From assembly GCA_050084515.1 (NCBI GenBank), contig CM114272.1:62434001-62498000 (forward strand): a stretch of DNA of 64,000 bases, written 5' to 3'. The notes beneath the pieces were generated by a model, which saw only the letters and a program-made list of their open reading frames with translations, made no database searches and was not told the origin of the DNA. Shown here one piece after another: positions 47,602 through 59,815 of this stretch. A program made the position numbers and the translations under genes. The first letter of the stretch is position 1. Every line of letters starts with the position of its first letter. This DNA comes from Blasia pusilla (Eukaryota; Marchantiophyta; Marchantiopsida; Blasiales).

Positions 47602-48380
47602 CTGAAAAGAATTCCAAAACGGATTGTCATATTCAACTCCGCTCCTACATGATGCAAATAATTGGTCTGTACATCAGTTTCGTGTATCCGTGACTTTGTC
47701 AGCCAGGCCGACGCCAAGCGTTTCTGCGCTGTGCACACCGCTATGCTCGTACATCCAGGTACAATTGACACGCAAAACACACTGTAGAAGTCCATTAAAG
47801 CACAACCACTCTCGGCTTCCAACAAAGTTGTCCGACCATAGACCACCTCGACAAGTCGTCGATACACCTACTACATAAGCGTTTTGGACCAAACAGAGGG
47901 AGTTTCATGACGGCCGCACAGCATTCCATGAGTAATCCTCGCAAAACTCACTTCCGTAATAACGCGATAAATAAAATCGGACAAGTACTGTTCCAAATTG
48001 CCAATTCAAAAATCACAAATTCTCTCAACAAACACAACAAACAATCATCCCTCCCCTGAACCAATTACACCGACGGAGTTGTGAAATGCGAAAGCATTCA
48101 AGCGCCGACGGCCTCACCAATAACAGCGTGGGCGGAGATACTTGGTCACGATGGTGTTGCGATGCGCGAGCACTTAGTCCCCCACCAATATGCCCCACTC
48201 CGACCTTTGAGCTCGTAAGATGTGCCGAGCACTGGACAATACGCGCAGGCGTCGCCCGTAACTGAGAATGGACGGAACTTTCTCCCGACACTAACTTTCC
48301 AGTGTTTAGCCCAGCTTGACACGTATATATTCAAAAAAAAAAAATTTGTCTTAGTGTAAGAAAAATGGACGGGAATTTAT
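47602..48380. other. Upstream region of the RimP-like gene
   Basis: Likely promoter and 5' untranslated sequence. Short frames show no domain. An A-rich run lies near 48334-48346, after which base composition turns AT-rich. Confidence 0.4.
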
Positions 48381-49055
48381 TTTCAGGGGTGTAAGAGATC
48401 ATGGAGTTCGTGGGCACCCGGAATTGTCCTAGGGGCTTTCCTAAGTTACGAAACGGGTAGTTTCTTAGCTTTCCGTTTTGGTATTCCCCAGGCTTGGAAT
48501 TCTCCACTCCTCTCTTTTCCCACTAGTTATTGGTCATAAATATATGGGTGTGCAGTTCGAGTGTATTTCCTAATTCTTCAATGGGTCTAGTTGTAAAATT
48601 GGTGTCCATTCTTCTTCCGAAAGCAAATCAAAGCTAGTCCCTAATTAGACACCTTCACCCGAACGATTCTATCCATGGTGATCTTTGACACACCCTACAA
48701 GTGGTTGTCGAAGATCCACGGATAGGGCCTTCCCGAGCATGTGGAATTATCCAAGCGGAGCTATTTCCTATTGAGAAATGGGTAGCTCTTCAACTTCCCA
48801 TTTTGGTGTTCCTGGCATGCCCAAAATTCCAGGTCCCTTTTGCCTACTTGTTTATGGTCACAAGAGGAAGGGGAGAGGCCTAAATAAAAAGGGTGATGGA
48901 AAATCCATCCATAACAAGTAAATAGGTATGTGATTTGGAAGTATTTCCAAACCACTCAATGGATTTGATTGTAAAATTGTTGCCCCCTCTTGTTCCAAAA
49001 GCAAATCAAGGTATGACATCTTCACTCGGGAAATTCTATCTAGGTTGATCTTTGA
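48380..49055. repeat. Degenerate tandem duplication, ~360-bp period
   Basis: Unit 1 (about 48380-48690) and unit 2 (about 48720-49055) share GGGTAG..CTT..CTTCC..TTTTGGT, a GTATTTCC motif, AATGGGT/GGATTT-G-TTGTAAAATTG and AAAGCAAATCAA, then CTATC-A-GGT-GATCTTTGA. Probably transposon-derived. Confidence 0.7.
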
Positions 49056-49059
49056 GTTT

Positions 49060-49930
49060 AAAAAATGAATGGTTTTCTTTTGAGGAAAATCATCTATCCA
49101 AATTTCAAGAATGACCTATACTAGTCGTGCGGGTCATTCCGTGTAAACACTAGTATACATGTTTACTTCTGGCTAGTTTGATGAGAATAAGTGAAGGAGT
49201 ACCCACCGTAAATAACAATTGTCGGAGCTAAGAGGATTTGTAGGTAATAACATTTTTCATAGATGAAGAAGGTATTTTCTTAATATAACTAGTAATTTGA
49301 TGTCAAGTTTAGATAGATGAATGGAAAATAAGTCCAACAATGGGGGAAAATATTAATTTAGACTTTTGTATAAAGTCATGAGAGTGTGATATGAAGATGA
49401 TCTTAGTTAGATCTATCCTGCTGATTAGACTTGAATTTCTTTTCTCTTGTAGATTTATGGCAATCCAAGCAAAGAGAGAACTACCATTGGAAGCCTAGAA
49501 ACATATCAACATTTTGGAGCTTCCCATGCAAGAAGTTAACTTAAATAATTGTTAATATGTAAAAACATATTTAAAAAGATCAAAGGTATACAATTAATTC
49601 TGCATGAAAATGTTGCGTTCTCATTACTCTTCTAAATAAGGCTAAATGAAAATAATTGAGACGAGGAACTTTTTTATTCTTTTTTAAGAAACAAATAGAA
49701 CCTTATGAAGTTTTTACAATCCTTGTCCCTAACACAAATAATATACATTACTATTGGAGAGTGCCCTCTAATTTTTGAACACCTCTCCTCTTGATATCTT
49801 GCTCTCTCATCAAATAGGATTGCCTAATCTCTGAGCCAAAAAGATCATTCAAACTTGATTTGAGAGATCAATTAAGAGTTCTGGGAGTTCGATAAGTCAT
49901 TAGTTACTAGGTAATTTAAATAAACCATCA
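49060..49930. other. AT-rich sequence, nothing recognised
   Basis: No long frame, repeat pair or domain seen. Confidence 0.5.
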
Positions 49931-51830
49931 TTATTTTAAATTACTTTATCTCAAACATCTACTTCCTTGAATATCGTTCTTGGGTATCGCAAAAGCTGAT
50001 GTTTAGCACCTCACACTCTCTTTAGTGATCTCCACCCAATCATGCTCATAGTAGCCAAGGTTTGGGTCAATCAGTCTTTCACCTCCTGAGTCTTGATCTC
50101 AAGCGATCCTTCAAACCCAACACATCTACGAGGGGTTGAATCCTGAGCTTACCCCTCACTCTCCAAGATAGGCAAGTTATTTAAAACTTGAGACATACTT
50201 CCTAGATAATCTAAAGACTTGAAACATTGCTACCGCGCTTCGTGGTCCCAACATCGTAGTGGATCTTGAAAAGGTCTCTAACCGTTGGTACATCCCCATG
50301 GTTCTCAAGGTGGGGTTCACGTTCCAAACACCCTTGGGGGTTTTGATCCAGCAGATCGAGACATTATGACAAGTGTCATAAGAGTTGGGTCTCAAGGGGA
50401 CCACAACCTATTTTGGAACATGATTAAGTGTTTTGGGGTTCTACGTGTTTAAGGTCATAACTACTAGACCCAAAATGCATTTGGGATGAAAAAGGGCATT
50501 AGAAAGCTTGTGAGGGCCCTAAATATATGGAAAAACCCATGAGCAAAAATCTAAAAACCATCCTAAAACTATCAAAATTATACTTGAATCGAGGACCAAA
50601 AAGAGCAGCCCAATAGAAATTCCCTAAATGTAGGAAGGGGATGAGGACCTCTATAACTATGTATAAAGGGTTCCAAACACTTTTATAATCCCCATCATTT
50701 GAGATTCCCATTAAGCCTTGTATCTTACTTCTACAACTCATTTCTCAATCATAAGACTCTAACGCGCTTCCATCCTAGTGTGAACCCACTAGAGTCTCGA
50801 TGTCATGCGTTGGCACGCAATAGATTATGAGTGTTGTGACCCTCAATCCTCTTTAGAAAGGCTGACACCCTCATCCAATCAACGCAAGCCTTTTAATATC
50901 AGGTCTTTTCGTAACCCCACTTCTTGAGATCGAATTGCATTCAAGTAGCTAACCCACAATCCCTCTTTTGGCATAAGTCTTACATTTTTGTATGCAACAC
51001 TTAGAAATATTAAGCTTCTTGTTCTTAGCTAGCCCTATATTAGCTTCCTTGAGCTTATCTTAACTAACCTAAAAAGAAAATTAACTAAGCATTCTATCTA
51101 AGACTTCACTTGCTCACAATATGTAAACATCTCATCGATTAACGAGGTCTTTGCGAGGACCTCCTTAATCGATGGGATACGTCTCGATTGAGACGTATTA
51201 ATTTTGGATCAACACTAAATAAAACTCAGATATGTCACTTAATTTACTCATGATTTCATGAGTAAGATCACCTCAAGCCCCAAGATAAAGTAACCTACTT
51301 TGTCGACGCCCTATTGATCAACTCTTGGTATTCCAACACTTGGTCCTATTTTAGATGCTTATCTAAAAAAAAATGCTCTCCTTAAAGATGCCTTGCATCT
51401 CTTCTTAACATACATCCTAAGCACATGAAGAAATAATTATTGCCATGCACTACCACACAAGATTGTAATCTTCAATTTATTCATCAAATCTTCAAACCCA
51501 TATATCACATTATTGCAAAATTATCACATCCTAGTTTTAACAGCTTTCAAGCCCAATGTTATAATCGTTACGAGTAATATCCCTAACATCTCCATCTACT
51601 AATACGTGTGTTTTCCTTACATTTTTCTGAAGTCTTGTAACACCTTATATGTTCCAAATTGGCCTTTGTAATCCAAGTTGCCTCCTTTACATAGTAGTTC
51701 TACTTTACCAAGTACTGGTACTTGTTGGCCCAACTTCTCAAATGCAAGATTGTCTCCACGTACCACAACTATAAGGAGGGGGGACTCATAGGTATAATTA
51801 CACAATTCATGATTAATAAATATTAATGAT
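49930..51830 (-). mobile_element. Diverged 3' end of an A-like chromovirus
   Basis: The LTR (about 49930-50840) follows element A LTR landmarks in order. On the minus strand a purine-rich AAAGAGGATTGAGGG precedes the LTR, as in A. Inside, the non-coding stretch matches A (GAATTGCATTC-GTAGCTAACCC; CAAGCCCCAAGA). At 51617-51800 the nucleotide sequence still matches the A chromodomain (ANKYQYLVK, KEATWIT in a shifted frame). The rest of the element is absent. Confidence 0.75.
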
Positions 51831-52109
51831 TACATTTCCCATTCCATTGATCACTAGAAGAAATCCTAAGTTTTATGACTAGTTTATATGACTGATATGA
51901 ATTATATTTTACAATCCACGATAGACAATTACTTGTGATTACTTTAAACAAAAAATCCAAGTCATATTTGTTTGGTGACTAGGCTAACTTAGATGGTAGC
52001 CTCAGGTGGACATTGGTACATAACTCCATGGAGTAGTTATGACGCAATGATTGACACGTCACTTTGATGATGTGGAAGAATGACACATTAATGTATGATG
52101 TGGACTAAT

Positions 52110-52420
52110 TATTGAAGTTGGGGTTATATTCAAGCTCATTGGACATCCAAACTGCTACATTTTGTAATCACACGAAATAAGAAAGCTTCATTCTTAGTTA
52201 GTTAGTTAAACGTGATTATCTCAACTATAATTAGTTAATCATAGTTAGTCTAACTCAAGAATATGGTTAAGATTAGGGGTTTAATTTCTTGTACATACCC
52301 TATAAAATTCATTGAAGAGGGGACCAACCTCCATGCATTCTCTTATTGCAAATTTGTTTTCTCCATGGTGAGTGTGATAGTCGTATCCCATCAATTTTGC
52401 TTCTTTAATATTTTTATACA
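52110..52420 (+). repeat. Element F 5' LTR
   Basis: 311 bp, with the motifs TTAGTTAATCATAGTTAGTCTAA, CCCTATA and CTCTTATTGCAAA-TT shared with two other copies. Confidence 0.88.
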
Positions 52421-52433
52421 TAGTATCAAAGGG
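52421..52433 (+). other. Element F primer-binding site
   Basis: TAGTATCAAAGGG right after the LTR resembles the tRNA-iMet site TGGTATCAGAGC with two or three changes, both main ones G to A. Confidence 0.7.
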
Positions 52434-53079
52434 ATAAGAGAACATAAATTGAAATTCTTGGTGCTTGAGGAGGGAAGGGAAGCAAGAGAAGGCACAATTC
52501 CAGCCAAGAAGATCAAAATTTTGTTACATGGCAAAAGATTTCACGTGGACCTATGACGATGATAAAACTTTGGAGACGTTTTTTATAGCCTTCTCGATCG
52601 ATTCAAAAATTTGAGTCCGCATTACTCAGCCAAAAAAAAACTAAGAGTTGTTTATGATTATCTTATAGAGCTCATTGAGAGCTTTTCAACGCATCCAAAA
52701 TCATTCAATTCTGACATTCTGAGCTCTTCCAATAATTTCAGTGTATAAAAGTGCAATTAGTGAAGGAAAGTTGTGTAATTTGCTATCTACTATCCAATCT
52801 TGACTATATCTTACATATAGTTGGTCAATTTTGGAAATTTCTAAATCAATTTTTGTATAGGGGTGTTCTATGCTTCAATTGGAGTAGAGGAGGCCCCGAA
52901 ATAACTTATTGTGAGTAAAATGGTTTTTCATAGAGTATTCCTCAACAAAAATCACAGACGAGAAGATAGATAAGTAGAATTACAATGTCTGAAAGATTCG
53001 CATGAAGAAATTTCTCATGGGTCAAGGACTATGGAACCTTATTACATGTGATGTGGCCAAACCACAAGGTGACTCAACT

Positions 53080-53960
53080 GACTTGAATGTTTGCGTTTGG
53101 AATAACAATTAATTCGCTATATTTCAATAACGATAAGTTCGCTTGTTTTAATAACGATCAATTCGCCGATTGGTCTCTTATCTCAAAAGATTACGAGTCT
53201 TTTGAGATCTCTATCTCTATGAAAAAGAAATATCCAACATTTCAAGAGTTAGTTCCATTGTTAATTAGTGAGAAGATACGCCTAAAAGGCAACGAGAGCT
53301 CGTCAGAGACACAAGAGATTTCCCTATTTGCAACTTTATTCCATTTATTGATGACTTTTTTATGTTTGTATAGGTTTATATACCTTCTGAAAGCCAAGTC
53401 AGAGGTATTCTTAGTGTTCCAAACATTTAGAGTTCTTGTAGAGAAGTAGATTGCAGAAAACATTTTGAAATTACGTTGTGATGGAGGAAGAAAATATCTT
53501 TCAATAGAGTTTGATGATTATTTACATCAGAATGGCATCAACCAATAAGTGACTTGTCGTAACATTCCACAACAAAATAGAATGGTTGAGAGGAAGAATC
53601 AACATATTTTTGAGACGACACGTGCTATGTTGAATGAAAAGAACACGCTTGAGGTACACTGGATAGAGTATGTAGTGTGTGTAGTCTTCTTAATCAACTG
53701 AACTTCAACAACTTGAGTTCATGATAAGACTCCATTTGAAGTTTTCACAAGAAATAAACATAATTTTTCCTTCTTGAAAGTATTTGATTGTATTTGTTAT
53801 GCTCATGTCCCTTTCAGAAGCCATAAAATTTGAAATTAGACCCCTAATTAGATAAAAAAAATTATACCCCAAATTTGAAAGATGTAGCTTTATTGGATTT
53901 GTGGATGGAATTAAGGAATATAACTACTACATTTCATCATCTATAAAACTTATTATTATC
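53080..53960 (+). pseudogene. Element F gag remnant and integrase
   Basis: The gag part has FEISISMKKKYPTFQELVP and SEKIRLKGNE near 53195-53295, typical of copia gag. From 53465 the integrase reads LRCDGGRKYLSIEFDDYL, then NIPQQNRMVERKNQHIFE, MLNEKNTLEVHWIEY, KTPFEVFTRNKHN and FDCICYAHVPF near 53780. Stops and shifts are frequent. Confidence 0.8.
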
Positions 53961-53963
53961 GAA

Positions 53964-54270
53964 GATTGAATAACAATCAAAACTCATCAGACATCCAAAC
54001 TACTATATTTGATACTCACATAAAGTAGAGAAGCTTAATCTTGGTTATTGAGTTAAGCGCGATTATCTTAACTAGGATTAGTTAATCATAATTAGTCTAA
54101 CTCGAGACTATGGTTAAGATGAGCGTTAGAGTTTTTTGAATGTACCCTATATAATTTAGAAGCGGATTAGTCTCCACTTATTCTCCTATTGCAAAATTTC
54201 ATTCTCCATGGTGTTGTGTGATTGTGAGAGCCGTTTTCCATCAATTATGTTTGTTTATCAGTTTTCTACA
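53964..54270 (+). repeat. LTR copy inside element F, between integrase and RT
   Basis: Same family as the F LTRs and about as diverged from each as they are from one another. It ends TTTTCTACA. Flanking target duplication is not clear. It is either a solo LTR from a nested insertion or a recombination product. Confidence 0.8.
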
Positions 54271-56002
54271 ATTAGTACTCCCAATGTCATATTTGATGAG
54301 CTAAAGTCATAGTATGCTCCATCAGATCCTATTCCACCTCTAAATTTATCTATTGACGAGAAGAATATAATTTTAAACCAACATAAATTCCAGAAGTACT
54401 TGTGGAGGAATATGAGAGGTCATAGATTCATTAGTTAAATTTGTCAATTCAAGGTCATAAAATGTACGTATTAAGTCTGCTCACACTAGTCAGAGCTCAA
54501 GTCATATATCAGAGGCATCCACCTCTGAACGACAATTTTGTAGATCAAGTAGGTCACATATCCTATTCATAAATTCATAAATGAAAGATTCCTTATAATA
54601 TATCATCCATATATGATGATTATTCTTAAAGAATAAGAATTAATTTATTTTAAAGAAGCTACAAGCAAGGTCGAATGAATTGAAGTTGCGGACGAAGAAC
54701 TTACTTCATTAAGATATCAACAAACCTAGGAGATAGTTGATATACCTTCCGGTAAGGAAGCTATTTGTTTGCCATATAATAGTTAGTCACATGCATATCA
54801 TAATTTTCAAGTTTCCTCAAATTTTCAAGTTTTCTCCCTATTTTTCAAGTAATAGACTTGGTTAAAAATGGGTTTACAAAGTCAAACTCAATCAAGATGG
54901 TACAATGAATAGATATAAAACCAAATAAATAGCCCACTTCCATGCAAAATAATATTGCATGGAGATATTTAAACTCGTTGCAAAGATTATACTTACGAGA
55001 ACAGTGGTTGTAGTTATAATAAGTAAGACGTGGAGATTACATAATATGGACATAAAAAATGCCTTCTTGAATGAAGATCTATATGAGGAGGTACATATGA
55101 CTTAACCAACTGTATATGAGCATCCAGAGTTTCCATTTCGTGCATGCACGTTAATCAAAACTCTTTATGGGCTTAAAAAAGCTCAAAGAGCTTGGTATGG
55201 CGAGATTACATACGTCCTACAAGAATGAGGCTTTAGGATATATGATTTTGACTTCTCGCTATATGTCTTGAGAGGAAAAAGTCAGAAAATTATAATTGTG
55301 TTATATATGTTGGCGACCTCTCCGATACATGGTTGGAAATTTGATCTATCTAACTATAACCTGGCCAGACTTGAACTATGCAGTTGGTCGAGTGAGGAAA
55401 TTTATTCAAGCACCTCGAATATCTTGCCTTGATGTTGTGAGTAGGATTATAGATTATATGAAATTCTTTGTTCAATTCGGGCTTCAATCTGAACCTTCTC
55501 CGATTTAATAATTACAAGGATTCACATATGGTAATTGGGCAATAAGCATGTTGATTTTTTGATACACACTCCACATTTGGTTATTCATTTATCTTGGGAA
55601 GTGGAGTTATAAGTTAGGCTTCAAAGGATCAACCTATAATTATTTTATCTTTAGCAAATGTTGGGTATAGAGGAGCAACCAATGCATCATATGAGGCAAT
55701 GTGCTTTCATTGATTACTTACTAAGATTGGTTTTAGTAACTTAAAACCTAGTGAAATATATGCAAATAATGTAAGTAGCATCAAGATTGCTAATAACTAT
55801 GTATTTTATGCTCGAACAAAATATATTGATTGGCACTACCATTTCATCAGAGATAAATAGTTTGTAAGAGAAATTGATCTTTTGTGTATAGGTATAGATC
55901 AACAAATTCTTGATATCTTTAGAAACGCTTTGTCTATAGATAAATTTGAGATGTTTAGAAACGATTTAGGTGTTAGAGATATTATTATAAGCTCGAGGAG
56001 AG
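54271..56002 (+). pseudogene. Element F reverse transcriptase and RNase H
   Basis: RT begins near 54650 (EATSKVE, then EIVDIPSGKEAI), with IKNAFLNEDLYEEVHM near 55050 and TLIKTLYGLKKAQRAWYGEI near 55150. The catalytic YVDD region is deleted or decayed near 55300. The connection follows (LIYLTITWPDLNYAV). RNase H ends with YARTKYIDWHYHFIRDK and REIDLLCIGIDQQILDIF near 55810-55920. Confidence 0.85.
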
Positions 56003-56318
56003 TATTGAAGACTACGATATATTCAAGCTTATTGGACACACGGACTGCTACATTTGGTACTCACACGAAATAGGAAAGTTTAATATTGGTTAGTTAGTTA
56101 ATCTCGATTATCTTAATTATGGTTAGTTAATCATAATTATTCTAACTCAAGACTATGATTAGGATTAGGTTTATGGTTGCTTTAACATACCCTATATAAT
56201 TGAGAAGGGGACCGGCCTCCACCCACTCTCTCATTGCAAAATTTCATTTTCCATGCATGTGGTGTGTAATTGTGAGAGTCGTATCTCATCAATTATATTT
56301 CTTTACCAGTTTTCTACA
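56003..56318 (+). repeat. Element F 3' LTR
   Basis: 316 bp, preceded by the purine tract GAGGAGAG and followed by CTAAT. Confidence 0.88.
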
Positions 56319-56953
56319 CTAATGGGTGCGACGTGTCATATATGACATAGACTATCGGAAAATAACTTATTCCATCATATTTTTATATCCGTCCAATCAC
56401 CATAAATGACTTAATGGGTCATGTTTAGTATGAAAAAATACACAATATCCAATGATAATATAACAAGTTTACTGCACATCTAATTAATCCATTTTTTTGT
56501 AATAGTTATGACTCTATGGATCATTAAATTTTCGGACTTAGTTGTCATTAGCAACTCATGTAGTCATATTTTTATTCAAAGATTGGGATGGACTCACGTA
56601 GTCATGCACCATGATTTTACGAGTAGTGAGATATAACTAAAATTGAAGGAGTCACAACTGGTATAAGCTTCTAAAATAAATTTAGCTATTTTCGAGGTAA
56701 CCCCCAAAACTTTTTCTGGTCCTATGGGTGGCAAGGAGATCCAGAAGCTTCTGAAACTTGGTCATGAAAATATGATACTAGGAGTTGTAGAAAGATTTTA
56801 GTCCTTATACCTGAACTTAATGAATCATAAGTCTCTGACTTGGTTCGAATTGAAGCTTACTTCACCACTAATATCGATATGACTAGTATGGAATGTAAAT
56901 TTAAATTTCAGGGATTTTGATGAAATTATCAACATCTTTTGATAGGTGCAAGA

Positions 56954-56994
56954 ATAAATGGATATGAATTAGTGAAGCCTTCATATCCATTTAT
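56954..56994. repeat. 15-bp perfect inverted repeat
   Basis: ATAAATGGATATGAA at 56954-56968 and its reverse complement at 56980-56994, with an 11-nt loop. Confidence 0.85.
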
Positions 56995-59748
56995 GTTTTG
57001 AATTGCAATAGTTAATTGGGAAGGTATACAACTAAGAAAACACATCGAAAATATTACAATTTTGATAAAGTACCTATAAGGAAACAACAACATCAATCGG
57101 AAACGCGCCAACTCAACTACAAGCATGTAGTGCATGGACACTATGTTGTCATGCTTAGGAGTGGCATTATTGAAATAAACAATAAAGGCATGTAATATTT
57201 TCAAAGTTTAGATCGAGATCTAATAAGAACATCTTGCTACAAAGATAACATATGCGAGAAACTAGCCATGTAGTAGATGAAAGCAAAAAAACCATACAGC
57301 AGATCATGAAGGATAGACCCTCACCAAGGAGTAATCTTCATACAATATAATACAAAATCAACCACAATTGCAAGGGATTGAAGTGCAAATAGAACAAAGT
57401 ATGAATGACTTAAATTTAAGTTCAAATATCATCTTTAGTATATTTTATGATTCTAATCTCCAATGGGCCAGAGAGATGGCTTATACGTGTTGAAGTCTCC
57501 CACAAAAGAATAGTGTATCTGAGGGAGTTGAGTGGCAAAAGGAAAAACTACTCTATTAGATCACCTTTCTCATGTGCAGTTATGGCCAGAGCATGCTTGA
57601 ATCGAATGTATCACCAAACGTTTCTTATGTAGGTTTGTTTGCCAAATTCGACATCCAAGGAGCATGTTTAGGATCAAATACTTCATTAAAATCAACACTA
57701 ACCATGCATAGCGGAATGTCCTTTGCATGAAACTTGTTCCTTCTTGGTATAATCCTTTACCCAAACACCATCCTACTCAACTTTGGCTTGATGAATACGT
57801 GATCTCTAATTCGCATTTACAAAAATATAAAGGAAGGGCATTTAGTAAGTAGAGATTGAAATTTCGCCCACATGTATGTGCACCATGAACCTTGAAAAAT
57901 TGCTATAAATTACCTGATTGAAAGACCATCTCCATTCCGAAAGACCATGCGAAAAGTTCACGAGTCAGATATGATCATTTACCTATCCACAATAAGAAAT
58001 ATCAGTATTGTCATATGAACCTTCAATAGAAGAGGCAATTGTAGGTGAGAGAAGTTATCTTGGTTTGTTTTCTAGATGAGCCAAACCCGATTTCACTTTC
58101 CTGCTTATTAGATTGAAGCCTAGACTTTCATCTTTTAGTTGGTGATGATTTTGATTTCGCGGTCCATATTCATGTTATATACACATAATCCAAACCGATG
58201 TTCATTAAATTATGTTAGACGAAATAACTTTTTTTTTTTATGGATTGAAAATTATGCAATTGAACCAAACCATTTTATAGGCGATAAGCCCAGCCCATAC
58301 TTATGAGAAGTCCAATTTGTTTCACATTCTGCACTTTTTGTGGAACTTCTTCTCTTTGTGCTTTGATCTCACTCTACAATAAACAACCCAAGTTTAGGGA
58401 GTTTAGTCCACCACTTCATTCACTAATTTTATTATAGGACCCTACATATAGTAAAGCAAAACACACTCAATTGCATCTCAATTAGGAATGACATTGAGAA
58501 GGATGCTTGAGTGTATCCAAGCCCAACATCTCAAGGATCACAACCCCAATTGACCTTAAATCTAGGATTATTTCACTCGGCGCAGTTTAAAAAATGACCA
58601 AGTTGTTATGGCTATTCAAGTCGTTTTAACATCCTCTATGATCATTTGCAACCAATGAATTAGACATCGGGTCCCTATTACAAAAGTTTGAAATTACCTA
58701 GATGTTTAAAATCATTACCAATACATCCATACTTTAGGTTCGACCACAATAGTAAGATCAAGTTGGAAAAGTAACAGTACCCATCTAATTTCTTGGAGAA
58801 GGTCTAGCCATGCTAACCACTATTATGGTTTGATCACTATTAAGTTCAGTAATGCCTAATTAGCCCCAAGTTGTAAGACTTTACATAGTAGTACCATTGT
58901 GAAAACAGTTCGATTAGCTTAAAAAGGGTGAACCTTTGAGCAGAGGAAATGGCAAGAGAAGTTTGCAAGAAGCATATGAAGTGGTATTTTCATTTTGATC
59001 TGTGTCACTATTATAGTATCACAATGTTGATGATGGGTAGGATTTGGGATACGTGCTTGAGCTCATATCACTGCAAAATAATGACTCTACGTTGGGATGC
59101 AGATCCTACATCATGAGAAGCATAAATTTTAGAAATAATTTTAGATTTAAAGGGATGTCGCGTTGCCTCGCGAGTGGCATCAAGTTTTGGGGCACAATTA
59201 TCTCCTTTCAAGTCCGCGATATCGGTGCGATCAATCAGTCTGCACTTGAACAAAGTGCACCACTTGCTTGGTGTCCCCCGGGTGAAGTTGAGGTTGAGAT
59301 TGAGGCCTAATAGCCTTTTCTTGTACATTGTGAATTTTGGTTATGATGAAATCCATTGGGTATTGGACGATAAAAACTGATAAGGTTATGATTAAAGGGA
59401 AAATCCTGTTGGCATAAAATAGGCAAGAGGTTCCAGAAAAACCATTATAAAACTCTGAAGGCGCTGGTTGGCAGTTTCTAATTTTCGATACTTGGATTTG
59501 AGTCAACCAATATCATAGTTCTCACAAACGATGTAGTTATCTAAACTTTGAAATCGCTTGACAACCTTCTAAAGCCTCCTCACCTCTCCAAGAAAATATT
59601 TCTTTCAATTACTACCTTTAAGTTATAAGTCATGCCATACCAAGCCATGAGTCTCATGTAAGGTTAACAAGCAAGGTCTATACAACCGATCCGAGCAATG
59701 TAGAAAGCATGTAAGCCTGAAGTCAACAACCATGGTCCATTATGGTTG

Positions 59749-59815
59749 CAAGAGCAAAACTTGAGGGGGAAATTCCATTACTGCAATCAAGTTTCCTCAT
59801 CAAGTTTTGCTCTTG
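59749..59815. repeat. 16-bp perfect inverted repeat
   Basis: CAAGAGCAAAACTTGA at 59749-59764 and its reverse complement at 59800-59815. Outer imperfect arms (TCCATTATGG near 59736, CCATAGTGGA near 59832) extend it, as in a small foldback element. Confidence 0.85.

Larger units (their letters stand above)
52110..56318 (+). mobile_element. Ty1-copia element F, decayed, both LTRs and TSD present
   Basis: LTRs at 52110-52420 and 56003-56318 start TATTGAAG (a G-to-A change from TGTTGAAG is likely) and end TACA. The 5-bp flank CTAAT is at 52105-52109 and 56319-56323. A PBS follows the 5' LTR and GAGGAGAG precedes the 3' LTR. The internal order gag, integrase, RT, RNase H is that of copia. A further LTR copy lies inside at 53964-54270. 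Confidence 0.9.
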
